Assembly: GCA_017848435.1 (NCBI GenBank)
Contig: JAFEHU010000039.1
Coordinates: forward strand, 1 to 63,848
Reading direction: 5' to 3'
DNA from: Burkholderiaceae bacterium
GTDB taxonomy: Bacteria; Pseudomonadota; Gammaproteobacteria; Burkholderiales; Burkholderiaceae_C
Length of the DNA: 63,848 bases
Shown here: one piece after another, positions 19,038 through 25,575 of the stretch
Position numbering within the stretch: the first letter of the stretch is position 1
How the letters are laid out: every line of letters begins with the position of its first letter
Notes under the pieces: generated by a model
Databases searched by the model: none
What the model saw: only the letters and a program-made list of their open reading frames with translations
Told to the model about the DNA's origin: nothing
Made by a program: the position numbers and the translations under genes

Positions 19038-20420
19038 ATGACCTCACCTGCCCACACCTCCGCCACCCCGCCTGAAAACGGCTTCAGCTACAGCCGTCCC
19101 TTCTTTGAAGACCTGGTGGACAGCGCCATGGCCCACGCCAAGAAACTGGGCGCCACCAACGCCGGGGCCGAAGCCTCCGAAGGCTGCGGCCTCAGCGTTT
19201 CGGTGCGCAAAGGCGAGCTGGAAACGGTGGAGCGCAACCGCGACAAATCGCTCGGCGTGACGGTCTACCTGGGCCAGCGCCGTGGCAACGCCAGCACGTC
19301 CGATTTCTCGGCCGCTGCCGTCAAGCAAACGGTGCAGGCGGCTTACGACATTGCCCGTTTCACTGCCGAAGACCCGCTGGCGGGCCTGCCCGACGAGGCC
19401 GACATTGCCACCACCCAGCCCGACCTCGACTTGTTCCACCCCTGGGCGATTGACAGCGCCCGCGCGGCCGAACTCGCCATGGCCTGCGAGGCCGCGGCCT
19501 TTGCCACCAGCAAGCGCATCAGCAACAGCGAAGGGGCGGGCGTGTCGGCCCAGCAAAGCCATTTCTTCAGCGCCCACACGCATGGCTTTCGCGGTGGCTA
19601 CGCCAGCTCGCGCCACTCGATTTCCGTTGCCCCGATTGCCGGCAAGGGCCGCGACATGCAGCGTGACGCCTGGTACAGCTCCATGCGCCATGCCGACGAG
19701 CTGGCCGCCCCCGAGGCCGTGGGCCGCTACGCCGCGCAACGCGCGCTGAGCCGGCTCAAGGCGCGCAAGATCGCCACGGTGGAATGCCCGGTGCTGTTCG
19801 AGTCCCCCATGGCCAGTGGCCTGCTGGGCGGCTTTGTGCAGGCGGTGAGCGGCGGCGCGCTGTACCGCAAGAGCAGTTTCTTGTTGAACTCGTTGGGCAA
19901 GCCGGTGTTTGCGAAGCACATCGACATCGCCGAAGACCCGTTTCTGCGCCGAGGCAAAGGCAGCTCGCCGTTTGACGACGAGGGCGTGCAGACGCGTGCC
20001 CGCAAGGTGGTGGACGCCGGCACGCTGGAAGGCTATTTCCTCAGCACCTACTCGGCCCGCAAACTTGGCATGAAGACCACCGGCAATGCCGGTGGCTCGC
20101 ACAACCTCACGCTCACCTCGCGCCGCACCAAACGCACAGACGACCTCAACGCGATGCTGCAAAAGCTGGGCACCGGCCTGCTGGTGATCGAGCTGATGGG
20201 TCAGGGCGTGAACTACGTCACGGGCGATTACTCGCGCGGCGCCAGTGGCTTCTGGGTTGAGAACGGCGAGATCGCCTACCCGGTGGAGGAAATCACCATC
20301 GCTGGCAACCTGAAGGATATGCTGATGGGCATCACCGCGGTCGGCGCCGATGCGTACAACTACGGCGCCAAAACCACGGGCTCCATCCTGGTGAACCGGA
20401 TGAAGGTCGCCGGCAGCTGA
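19038..20420 (+). CDS. pmbA: Metalloprotease-related protein PmbA (TldE)
   Basis: 460 residues. Subunit of the TldD/TldE protease that trims modified peptides and unfolded chains; TldD carries the zinc site, PmbA does not. Signatures are GCGLSVSVRKGELETVERNRDKSLGV near residue 50, ARFTAEDPLAGLPD, and in the C-terminal half LFESPMASGLLGGFVQAVSGGALYRKSSFL. The end has VTGDYSRGASGFWVENGEIAYPVEEITIAGNL. The ATG at 19038 starts just before the conserved domain. Its stop is immediately followed, base to base, by the stop of the convergent yqeY gene. Confidence 0.93.
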   Translation: MTSPAHTSATPPENGFSYSRPFFEDLVDSAMAHAKKLGATNAGAEASEGCGLSVSVRKGELETVERNRDKSLGVTVYLGQRRGNASTSDFSAAAVKQTVQAAYDIARFTAEDPLAGLPDEADIATTQPDLDLFHPWAIDSARAAELAMACEAAAFATSKRISNSEGAGVSAQQSHFFSAHTHGFRGGYASSRHSISVAPIAGKGRDMQRDAWYSSMRHADELAAPEAVGRYAAQRALSRLKARKIATVECPVLFESPMASGLLGGFVQAVSGGALYRKSSFLLNSLGKPVFAKHIDIAEDPFLRRGKGSSPFDDEGVQTRARKVVDAGTLEGYFLSTYSARKLGMKTTGNAGGSHNLTLTSRRTKRTDDLNAMLQKLGTGLLVIELMGQGVNYVTGDYSRGASGFWVENGEIAYPVEEITIAGNLKDMLMGITAVGADAYNYGAKTTGSILVNRMKVAGS

Positions 20421-20870
20421 TCAGCCTGCCAATGCCGCTTTGACAGCGGCGCTGACCTGGCCCATGTCGGCCTTGCCGGCCAGTTGGGTCTTCACCGCAC
20501 CCATCACCTTGCCCATGTCGCCCGGGCCCTTGGCGCCCAGCTCGGCCACGATGGCGCGCACGGCGGTGGTGACTTCGTCGGCGCTCATCCGCGCTGGCAG
20601 GTAGGCTGTCAGCACCGCGATTTCGGCCGCCTCCACTGCCGCCAGCTCAGGGCGGTTGGCCAGCTCATAGGCGGCCACGCTGTCTTTGCGTTGCTTGATC
20701 AGCTTGTCGACGATGGCGATGACCATCGCATCGTCCAGCGCCACCCGCTCGTCCACTTCCTTTTGCTTGCACGCGGCCAGCAGCAGGCGGATCGTGCCCA
20801 GGCGCGCCGTGTCCTTGGCGCGCATGGCGGTTTTCATGTCGTCGGTGATCTGGTCTTTGAGTGCGGACAT
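20421..20870 (-). CDS. GatB/YqeY domain protein
   Basis: 149 residues, all one YqeY domain, related to the C-terminal tRNA-binding part of GatB. It begins ALKDQITDDMKTAMRAKDTARLGTIRLLLAACKQKE, and continues with LIKQRKDSVAAYELANRPELAAVEAAEIAVLTAYLP, GAKGPGDMGKVMGAVK and a C-terminal ADMGQVSAAVKAAL. Possible role in tRNA-dependent amidation or protein quality control; not firmly known. The rpsU gene lies 86 bases upstream on the same strand, separated by an intrinsic terminator. In many betaproteobacteria rpsU and yqeY neighbour dnaG and rpoD, but here the next gene is convergent pmbA. Confidence 0.9.
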   Translation of the reverse strand: MSALKDQITDDMKTAMRAKDTARLGTIRLLLAACKQKEVDERVALDDAMVIAIVDKLIKQRKDSVAAYELANRPELAAVEAAEIAVLTAYLPARMSADEVTTAVRAIVAELGAKGPGDMGKVMGAVKTQLAGKADMGQVSAAVKAALAG

Positions 20871-20902
20871 GGTTGTATTCCTTGGAGGGGGTTCAGAAAC
20901 AA

Positions 20903-20934
20903 AAAAACCCGCGGAGCATCCTCAGCGGGTTTTT
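20903..20934. terminator. Intrinsic terminator after rpsU
   Basis: AAAAACCCGC (20903-20912) pairs with GCGGGTTTTT (20925-20934), with extra A on the left. On the minus strand it ends in at least seven T. It lies between the rpsU stop and the yqeY start and probably sets a high rpsU to yqeY transcript ratio. Confidence 0.85.
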
Positions 20935-20956
20935 CGGGTTGCCGCGAGGGCAAAAA

Positions 20957-21169
20957 TCAGTACAGCTTCTTGGGCAGCTGCATGCTGCGCACACGCTTGT
21001 AGTGGCGCTTGACGGCGGCTGCCTTCTTGCGCTTGCGCTCGGCGGTGGGCTTTTCGTAAAACTCGCGGGCGCGCAGGTCGGTCAGCAGGCCCAGTTTTTC
21101 GATGGTGCGCTTGAAGCGGCGCAGGGCGACGTCAAATGGTTCGTTTTCTTTTACACGGATCGCGGTCAT
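20957..21169 (-). CDS. rpsU: 30S ribosomal protein S21
   Basis: 70 residues, highly basic. The sequence [20 protein letters not shown], then [20 protein letters not shown], is S21. It takes part in mRNA recruitment on the 30S platform. The ATG at 21167-21169 is chosen because all S21 proteins begin near there. A leader of about 98 bases separates it from a strong promoter at 21274-21300. Confidence 0.96.
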   Translation of the reverse strand: MTAIRVKENEPFDVALRRFKRTIEKLGLLTDLRAREFYEKPTAERKRKKAAAVKRHYKRVRSMQLPKKLY

Positions 21170-21273
21170 TGGTGGTTGAATTCCGAAAATGTGCTCGGGG
21201 AAGATCGGGCCCTTGAGCGAAATTCCCCGTAGAAAAAGTATCTGACAACGGGGTGGTGTCAGCAAAGCTTTGG

Positions 21274-21300
21274 ATTATAGCCAGTTTCGGTGTCTGTCAA
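21274..21300 (-). promoter_or_regulatory. Sigma-70 promoter for rpsU
   Basis: On the minus strand TTGACA (21300-21295) and an extended TGGC-TATAAT (-10 at 21279-21274) are separated by 15 bases. Both hexamers are perfect; the short spacer is partly offset by the TG extension. The -35 overlaps the stop codon of the flavoprotein gene. Confidence 0.7.
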
Positions 21301-22517
21301 GCGGCTTCCGTTGGGCTGGTGCGCAGTTTGCCCGCCAATGCCTGGGCGCAGGCAAAACCGCTGGCCCAGGCCCACTGGAAGTTGTAGCCGCCGAGCCAGC
21401 CGGTCACGTCCACCACCTCGCCGATGAAGTACAGGCCAGGCTGCCTGGACTCGAGCGTTTGCGACGACAGGTCGCGCGTGTCCACCCCGCCCAGCGTGAC
21501 TTCGGCCTTGCGGTAGCCCTCGGTGCCGGTGGGGGTGAGTTCCCAGCGTGCCAGCCGCTCGGCGAGCGCCGCCAGCGCCTTGTCGGGCGCGTCGCTCACC
21601 GGGCGTTGCCAGGCGGTGTCCTGCTGCACCCAGGCATCGGCCAGCCGGGCGGGCAGCTGGCTGGCCAGTTCGTTGGCAATGAGCTTGCGTGAGCGGGCCT
21701 TGGCGTCTTTCAGGAACTGCGGCAGGTCGGCTTGCGGGGCAAGGTTGAGCCGGATCGGTGTGCCCTCACGCCAGAAGCTGGAAATCTGCAGCACCGCTGG
21801 GCCACTGAGGCCACGGTGGGTGAACAACAGGTCTTCCAGAAACTGGGTCTTGGCTTTTTTCTCACCGGTTTCAATCGCTACGGGCAGGGACAGCCCTGCG
21901 AGCTGTGCATAGGGCGCCCAGGCATCACCGTCAAAGGTGAGGGGCACCAAGGCGGGGCGCAGCCCGGTCAAGCGCAAACCAAACTGCTGTGCGATGCGGT
22001 GCCCGAAGTCGGTGGCGCCGATCTTGGGGATGGACAGGCCGCCGGTGGCCACCACAACCGTGCGGGTCTGGATGGCGCCCCGGTCGCTGTCGATCTGGTA
22101 GCCGCTGTCGGCCGCGCGGATACCCGTCACCTTGCACGGCTGCCAATGCGTCACACCACCGGCCGCGCACTCGCGCAGCAGCATCTGAACGATGTCGTCG
22201 GCCGAGTGGTCGCAGAACAGCTGGCCCTTGTGTTTTTCGTGGTGGGCAATGCCGTGCTGTTTGACCAGCGCGATGAAGTCTTGCGGGGTGTAGCGCGACA
22301 GCGCCGAACGGCAGAAGTGCGGGTTGGCGCTGACGAAGTTGACGGGCGTGGCGTCGCGGTTGGTGAAGTTGCAGCGGCCACCCCCGGAGATGCGGATTTT
22401 CTCGGCCACTTTGTCGCTGTGGTCCAGCAGCAGCACCTTCAGACCCAGCTGTCCGGCCACACCCGCGCAGAACAGGCCGGCCGCACCGGCACCGACGATC
22501 ACAACATCAAACAGCAA
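21297..22517 (-). CDS. HI0933/YhiN-type FAD-dependent flavoprotein
   Basis: 406 residues. N-terminal Rossmann motif VVIVGAGAAGLFCAGVAG binds FAD. The family-specific ISGGGRCNFTN follows near residue 44, and VVVATGGLSIPKIGATDFGHR lies around residue 165. The end has GLYFIGEVVDVTGWLGGYNFQWAWASG, the second FAD-contact typical of YhiN/HI0933. These are NAD(P)/FAD-dependent oxidoreductases of unknown substrate. The stop overlaps the rpsU promoter, so readthrough into rpsU is possible. The repeat copy C lies upstream. Confidence 0.88.
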   Translation of the reverse strand: MLFDVVIVGAGAAGLFCAGVAGQLGLKVLLLDHSDKVAEKIRISGGGRCNFTNRDATPVNFVSANPHFCRSALSRYTPQDFIALVKQHGIAHHEKHKGQLFCDHSADDIVQMLLRECAAGGVTHWQPCKVTGIRAADSGYQIDSDRGAIQTRTVVVATGGLSIPKIGATDFGHRIAQQFGLRLTGLRPALVPLTFDGDAWAPYAQLAGLSLPVAIETGEKKAKTQFLEDLLFTHRGLSGPAVLQISSFWREGTPIRLNLAPQADLPQFLKDAKARSRKLIANELASQLPARLADAWVQQDTAWQRPVSDAPDKALAALAERLARWELTPTGTEGYRKAEVTLGGVDTRDLSSQTLESRQPGLYFIGEVVDVTGWLGGYNFQWAWASGFACAQALAGKLRTSPTEAA

Positions 22518-22560
22518 GGCGAATCTTCATGAAAGCGGAAATTTGAAGGAAAAAAGACCG

Positions 22561-22604
22561 TGGACCTTGGTAAAGGCTAGCGGTTCAGCTACGAATAATG
22601 TAGC
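22561..22604 (-). repeat. Dispersed two-block repeat, copy C (after sterol-desaturase gene)
   Basis: Minus strand: GCTACATTATTCGTAGC (22604-22588, a perfect 5-bp stem), nine bases, then AGCCTTTACCAAGGTCCA. It starts seven bases after the stop of the sterol-desaturase-like gene and lies in the gap before the flavoprotein gene. It could act as a 3' hairpin for the upstream gene. Confidence 0.7.
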
Positions 22605-22610
22605 AAATCC

Positions 22611-23735
22611 TCAGCCCTTCCAGGTGAACGGGAATTTCAGCTGCTTGAAAAAGCCATTCGGCACGTAGTCGCCCAGCACACCGTAGCGCTCGGGCCAGAG
22701 CTGGTCGGACTTGACCGCCGTGCCGAAGGCGTGGTCGATGAAAGCGAAGTGCGCGGCGTAGTTGCGGTCGAGCGCGGCCTGGTCCTGGCTGTGGTGCCAG
22801 TGGTGGAAATTGGGCGTGACGATGATGTAGCGCAGCGGCCCCAGCCGCACGCTCACGTTGGCGTGGTTGAACACCGCCTGGAAGCCGACGATGACGATGT
22901 AGGCGTCGATCACTTCCTTGGAGAACCCCAGCACGTAGATCACGCCCAGCACCAGCGTGCGGGTCAGCAGCAGTTCCAGGATGTGCTGGCGCGAGCCGGC
23001 CAGCCAGTCCATGCTTTTGGCGCTGTGGTGCACCGCGTGCAGCCGCCACAGAATGGGCACTTCGTGGTAGGCGCGGTGGGTCCAGTACTGCACCAGGTCG
23101 GCCGCCAGAATGATCAGCAGCACGCCGATCCAGAAGGGCAGGTTCTGCACCCAGCCGCGCACGCCCTCGTGGGCCGCCCAGCCGAAGAACTTGTGCACCA
23201 GCAGGTTGGTCGCCAGCAGCACAAAGCCGACGATCATGTGGTTGACGATGAAGTGGTGGAAGTCGGTCTGCCACTCGGCGCGGAACACCGGCTGGTCCTT
23301 GCGGTGCGCGAACAGCTTCTCGATGAAGATAAAGATCAGCGCCGAGCCCAGCAGGTCCAGAATGAACCAGTCCAGCCCGATGTAGGGCGTGTTGTCGGCG
23401 AAGTCGTTCACCGGCACCTTGTGGCCGCCCAGCAGCGCGGTGGCCGCCACCAGCAGGAAGGCAAACGCCGCGAGCCAGCGCGCGCGGTTGAAGATGACGT
23501 TCACCAGCGAGATGCCACCGGCCACCACCAGCGCCACGAACATCACCGTGCGGATCACCTCCACGTCGTAGCTTTTGCGCAGCTGCGGCGTGGTCAGGTA
23601 TTCGGGGAAATGGAAGGCCAGCACACCCAGAAAACACAGGATGGCGAGCGACAGCGCAATGCTGCCGCTGATGAGCCCGTAGCCGCGCTGCAATGGGCCA
23701 TGGCTTTCGGTCAGTTGGTTGAGTTTTTCCAGCAT
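22611..23735 (-). CDS. Sterol desaturase/fatty-acid hydroxylase family membrane protein
   Basis: 374 residues with about six to eight membrane segments. The di-iron histidine boxes of the superfamily are present: HRAYHEVPILWRLHAVHHS (HxxxH and HxxHH) about residues 210-228, and PNFHHWHHSQ near 304, with an additional FNHANV. Such enzymes hydroxylate or desaturate lipids in the inner membrane using oxygen. Bacterial members act on hopanoids, carotenoids or fatty acids; the substrate here is not predictable. Start ATG 23733-23735 (MLEKLNQLTESHGP). Single gene or first of a short unit. Confidence 0.86.
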   Translation of the reverse strand: MLEKLNQLTESHGPLQRGYGLISGSIALSLAILCFLGVLAFHFPEYLTTPQLRKSYDVEVIRTVMFVALVVAGGISLVNVIFNRARWLAAFAFLLVAATALLGGHKVPVNDFADNTPYIGLDWFILDLLGSALIFIFIEKLFAHRKDQPVFRAEWQTDFHHFIVNHMIVGFVLLATNLLVHKFFGWAAHEGVRGWVQNLPFWIGVLLIILAADLVQYWTHRAYHEVPILWRLHAVHHSAKSMDWLAGSRQHILELLLTRTLVLGVIYVLGFSKEVIDAYIVIVGFQAVFNHANVSVRLGPLRYIIVTPNFHHWHHSQDQAALDRNYAAHFAFIDHAFGTAVKSDQLWPERYGVLGDYVPNGFFKQLKFPFTWKG

Positions 23736-23784
23736 GGCGGCTCCTGCGTGCGTTGCCCGGTTTGCGCCGCAGTGTAGCGCTGGT

Positions 23785-23834
23785 CAACGCCGGCGGAGCC
23801 GCCGCGAACTCAGGCTGCGCGGACGCCGGCGTTG
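23785..23834 (-). terminator. GC-rich inverted repeat at the end of cobA
   Basis: CAACGCCGGCG (23785-23795) and CGCCGGCGTTG (23824-23834) can pair across a 28-base loop that includes the cobA stop codon. There is no T run. It may protect or end the nitrate-cluster transcript. Confidence 0.35.
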
Positions 23835-24610
23835 GCCGGGTGGCTGGCTGCGGCCAGGCCCTGCAGCACGTCGCCCACCACAATCACCGACGGGCTGCTG
23901 AAGCCGCCTTCGGCCACCGTGTGCTGCAGGCGGGCCAGCGTGGCCACCGCATGTTTCTGGTTCGGCCGGCTGACGTTTTGCACCACCGCCACGGGGGTGT
24001 TACCGGACAGGCCGGCCAGCAGGCCAGATTCAATCTCGCGCAGGCCGCTGACACCCATGTAGATCACCAGGGTGAGGCGCGCGTTGTGTGCCATGCGGGC
24101 CAGGGCAGGCCAGTCGGTGGTGTCGTGCCCGGGCTTGGCATGGCCGGTGAGAAAGACCACGCCATGGGCGTGCTCACGGTGCGTGAGGGGAACGCCCAGC
24201 GAGGTGACGCCGGCCAGCCCGGCGGTGATGCCGTTGACCACGTTCACCTGGATGCCAGCGGCGCGCAGCGTGTCCACCTCTTCGCCGCCCCGGCCAAAAA
24301 TGAAGGGGTCGCCGCCCTTGAGGCGCACCACGTTCTCGCCTTCCTGCACCGCCATCAGCATCATTTTTTCAATGAAGGCCTGTGGGGTGGACTTGCAGCC
24401 GCCACGCTTGCCCACATGCACCACGCGGGCGGTGGGCGAGGCGTAGGCGACGATGGCGTCGCTCACCAGGTCGTCCACCAGCAGCACGGTGGCGGCCTGG
24501 ATGGCCTTAACGGCTTTCAGGGTGAGCAATTCGGGGTCGCCAGGGCCTGCGCCCACCAGGGTGCATTGGCCTTTGCCTGACAGCGACGCGGAAGTTATGG
24601 GGTTTCGCAT
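23810..24610 (-). CDS. cobA: Uroporphyrinogen-III C-methyltransferase
   Basis: 266 residues. Adds two methyl groups from SAM to uroporphyrinogen III, giving precorrin-2 for siroheme (and cobalamin). Signatures are CTLVGAGPGDPELLTLKAVK near the N-terminus, VRLKGGDPFIFGRGGEE, VVNGITAGLAG and PLTHREHAHGVVFLTGH. It is a stand-alone methyltransferase, not the trifunctional CysG. It starts inside the ybiB 3' end (16-base overlap), downstream of nasA, so it sits in the nitrate operon. This fits the siroheme need of the nitrite reductase NirB. ATG 24608-24610 chosen: the frame upstream runs into ybiB. Confidence 0.93.
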   Translation of the reverse strand: MRNPITSASLSGKGQCTLVGAGPGDPELLTLKAVKAIQAATVLLVDDLVSDAIVAYASPTARVVHVGKRGGCKSTPQAFIEKMMLMAVQEGENVVRLKGGDPFIFGRGGEEVDTLRAAGIQVNVVNGITAGLAGVTSLGVPLTHREHAHGVVFLTGHAKPGHDTTDWPALARMAHNARLTLVIYMGVSGLREIESGLLAGLSGNTPVAVVQNVSRPNQKHAVATLARLQHTVAEGGFSSPSVIVVGDVLQGLAAASHPANAGVRAA

Positions 24611-25530
24611 GGTTGGGATACGAGATGCAAGATGTGTTCCACCTGCCGCGCAATCGGCGCAGGAACCGGCAATGTTCCACACAGAACCGCTGTGATGTAG
24701 GCCGCCGTGCTGGCGGCATCGGTGCTGGTGGGCAGGTCAGGCAGGGTGGCGAGCGTGCCGGTTTGCGCCTCTTGCAGTGCCACGCGCTCGCCAGCCATGA
24801 AGCCGGCCATGGCGGGCATGCGGCGCGGGTCGGCCACCGGCTCGCCCTCGGTGCCGCGCAGCAGCAGGGCATTGGCCTGCGTCAATGCGAAGGTGGCGGC
24901 CATCGACAGCGCGTACTCGGGGTGGGTGTAGCTGCCCACCACCAGGCTGGGGCCAGCGCAGGGGTTCATCAGCTTCACCAGGCTGTGCGCCGGGTTGCGC
25001 AAGCCCACCACGCGCCGCACGTCCAACAGGCGTTTCAGGCCGGCGCACAGCCGTTCGGTGGGCACAAAGCGCACCGTACCGTTCGCTATCTTTTCTGTAG
25101 CTTTACCGTCAGGAATACCTAAGGCCGACAGCACTTCCGATGCAAAAACACGGCTGGATTCGGTGGCGGTGCCATGCACCAGCACCGGCAGGCCCTCGCG
25201 TGCGAGCAGCAGTGCGAGCAAGGGGGTGAGCACCGGCAGCTTGCGGGCACCGTTGTAGCTGGGCAGCACCACGAGCGGGGTGTCGCTTGGGGGCAGTTGG
25301 TTCAAGCGGGCGTGGGTGGCATCCAGGAAGCCGGCCATTTCTTCTGGCGTTTCGCCCTTGATGCGCATGGCCAGACAGAAGGCGCCAATCTCCAGGTCGG
25401 TCACGTTGCCGTCGAGCACTTGGCCAAACAGGTCGGCCGCCTGCTCGCGCTTCAGCGCCCGCGCGCCATCTTTGCCGCGGCCGATTTCCTTGATGTACTG
25501 ACTGATGCCCATGGGGGGATTGTCGGTCAT
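24595..25530 (-). CDS. ybiB: YbiB, TrpD2-like DNA-binding protein
   Basis: 311 residues with the anthranilate phosphoribosyltransferase fold. The helical N-terminus SQYIKEIGRGKDGARALKRE is followed by AFCLAMRIKGETPEEMAGFLDA, a stretch typical of TrpD/TrpD2. The E. coli homologue binds DNA non-specifically and shows no TrpD activity; the biological role is open. Repeat copy F (25085-25128) is in frame and encodes GIPDGKATEKIANG. It lies between nasA (45 bases) and cobA (overlap), so it is transcribed with nitrate assimilation genes, an unexplained link. Confidence 0.87.
   Translation of the reverse strand: MTDNPPMGISQYIKEIGRGKDGARALKREQAADLFGQVLDGNVTDLEIGAFCLAMRIKGETPEEMAGFLDATHARLNQLPPSDTPLVVLPSYNGARKLPVLTPLLALLLAREGLPVLVHGTATESSRVFASEVLSALGIPDGKATEKIANGTVRFVPTERLCAGLKRLLDVRRVVGLRNPAHSLVKLMNPCAGPSLVVGSYTHPEYALSMAATFALTQANALLLRGTEGEPVADPRRMPAMAGFMAGERVALQEAQTGTLATLPDLPTSTDAASTAAYITAVLCGTLPVPAPIARQVEHILHLVSQPCETP
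25085..25128 (+). repeat. Dispersed two-block repeat, copy F (inside ybiB)
   Basis: Plus strand, opposite to the gene: GCTATCTTTTCTGTAGC (25085-25101), nine bases, AGGAATACCTAAGGCCGA (25111-25128). It is open in the ybiB frame. Block 2 is the most diverged of the six copies, but spacing is conserved. Confidence 0.6.
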
Positions 25531-25575
25531 GGCTCATGACTTTTTGCCATAAGCCGAATGACCGAAGGACCGCGT

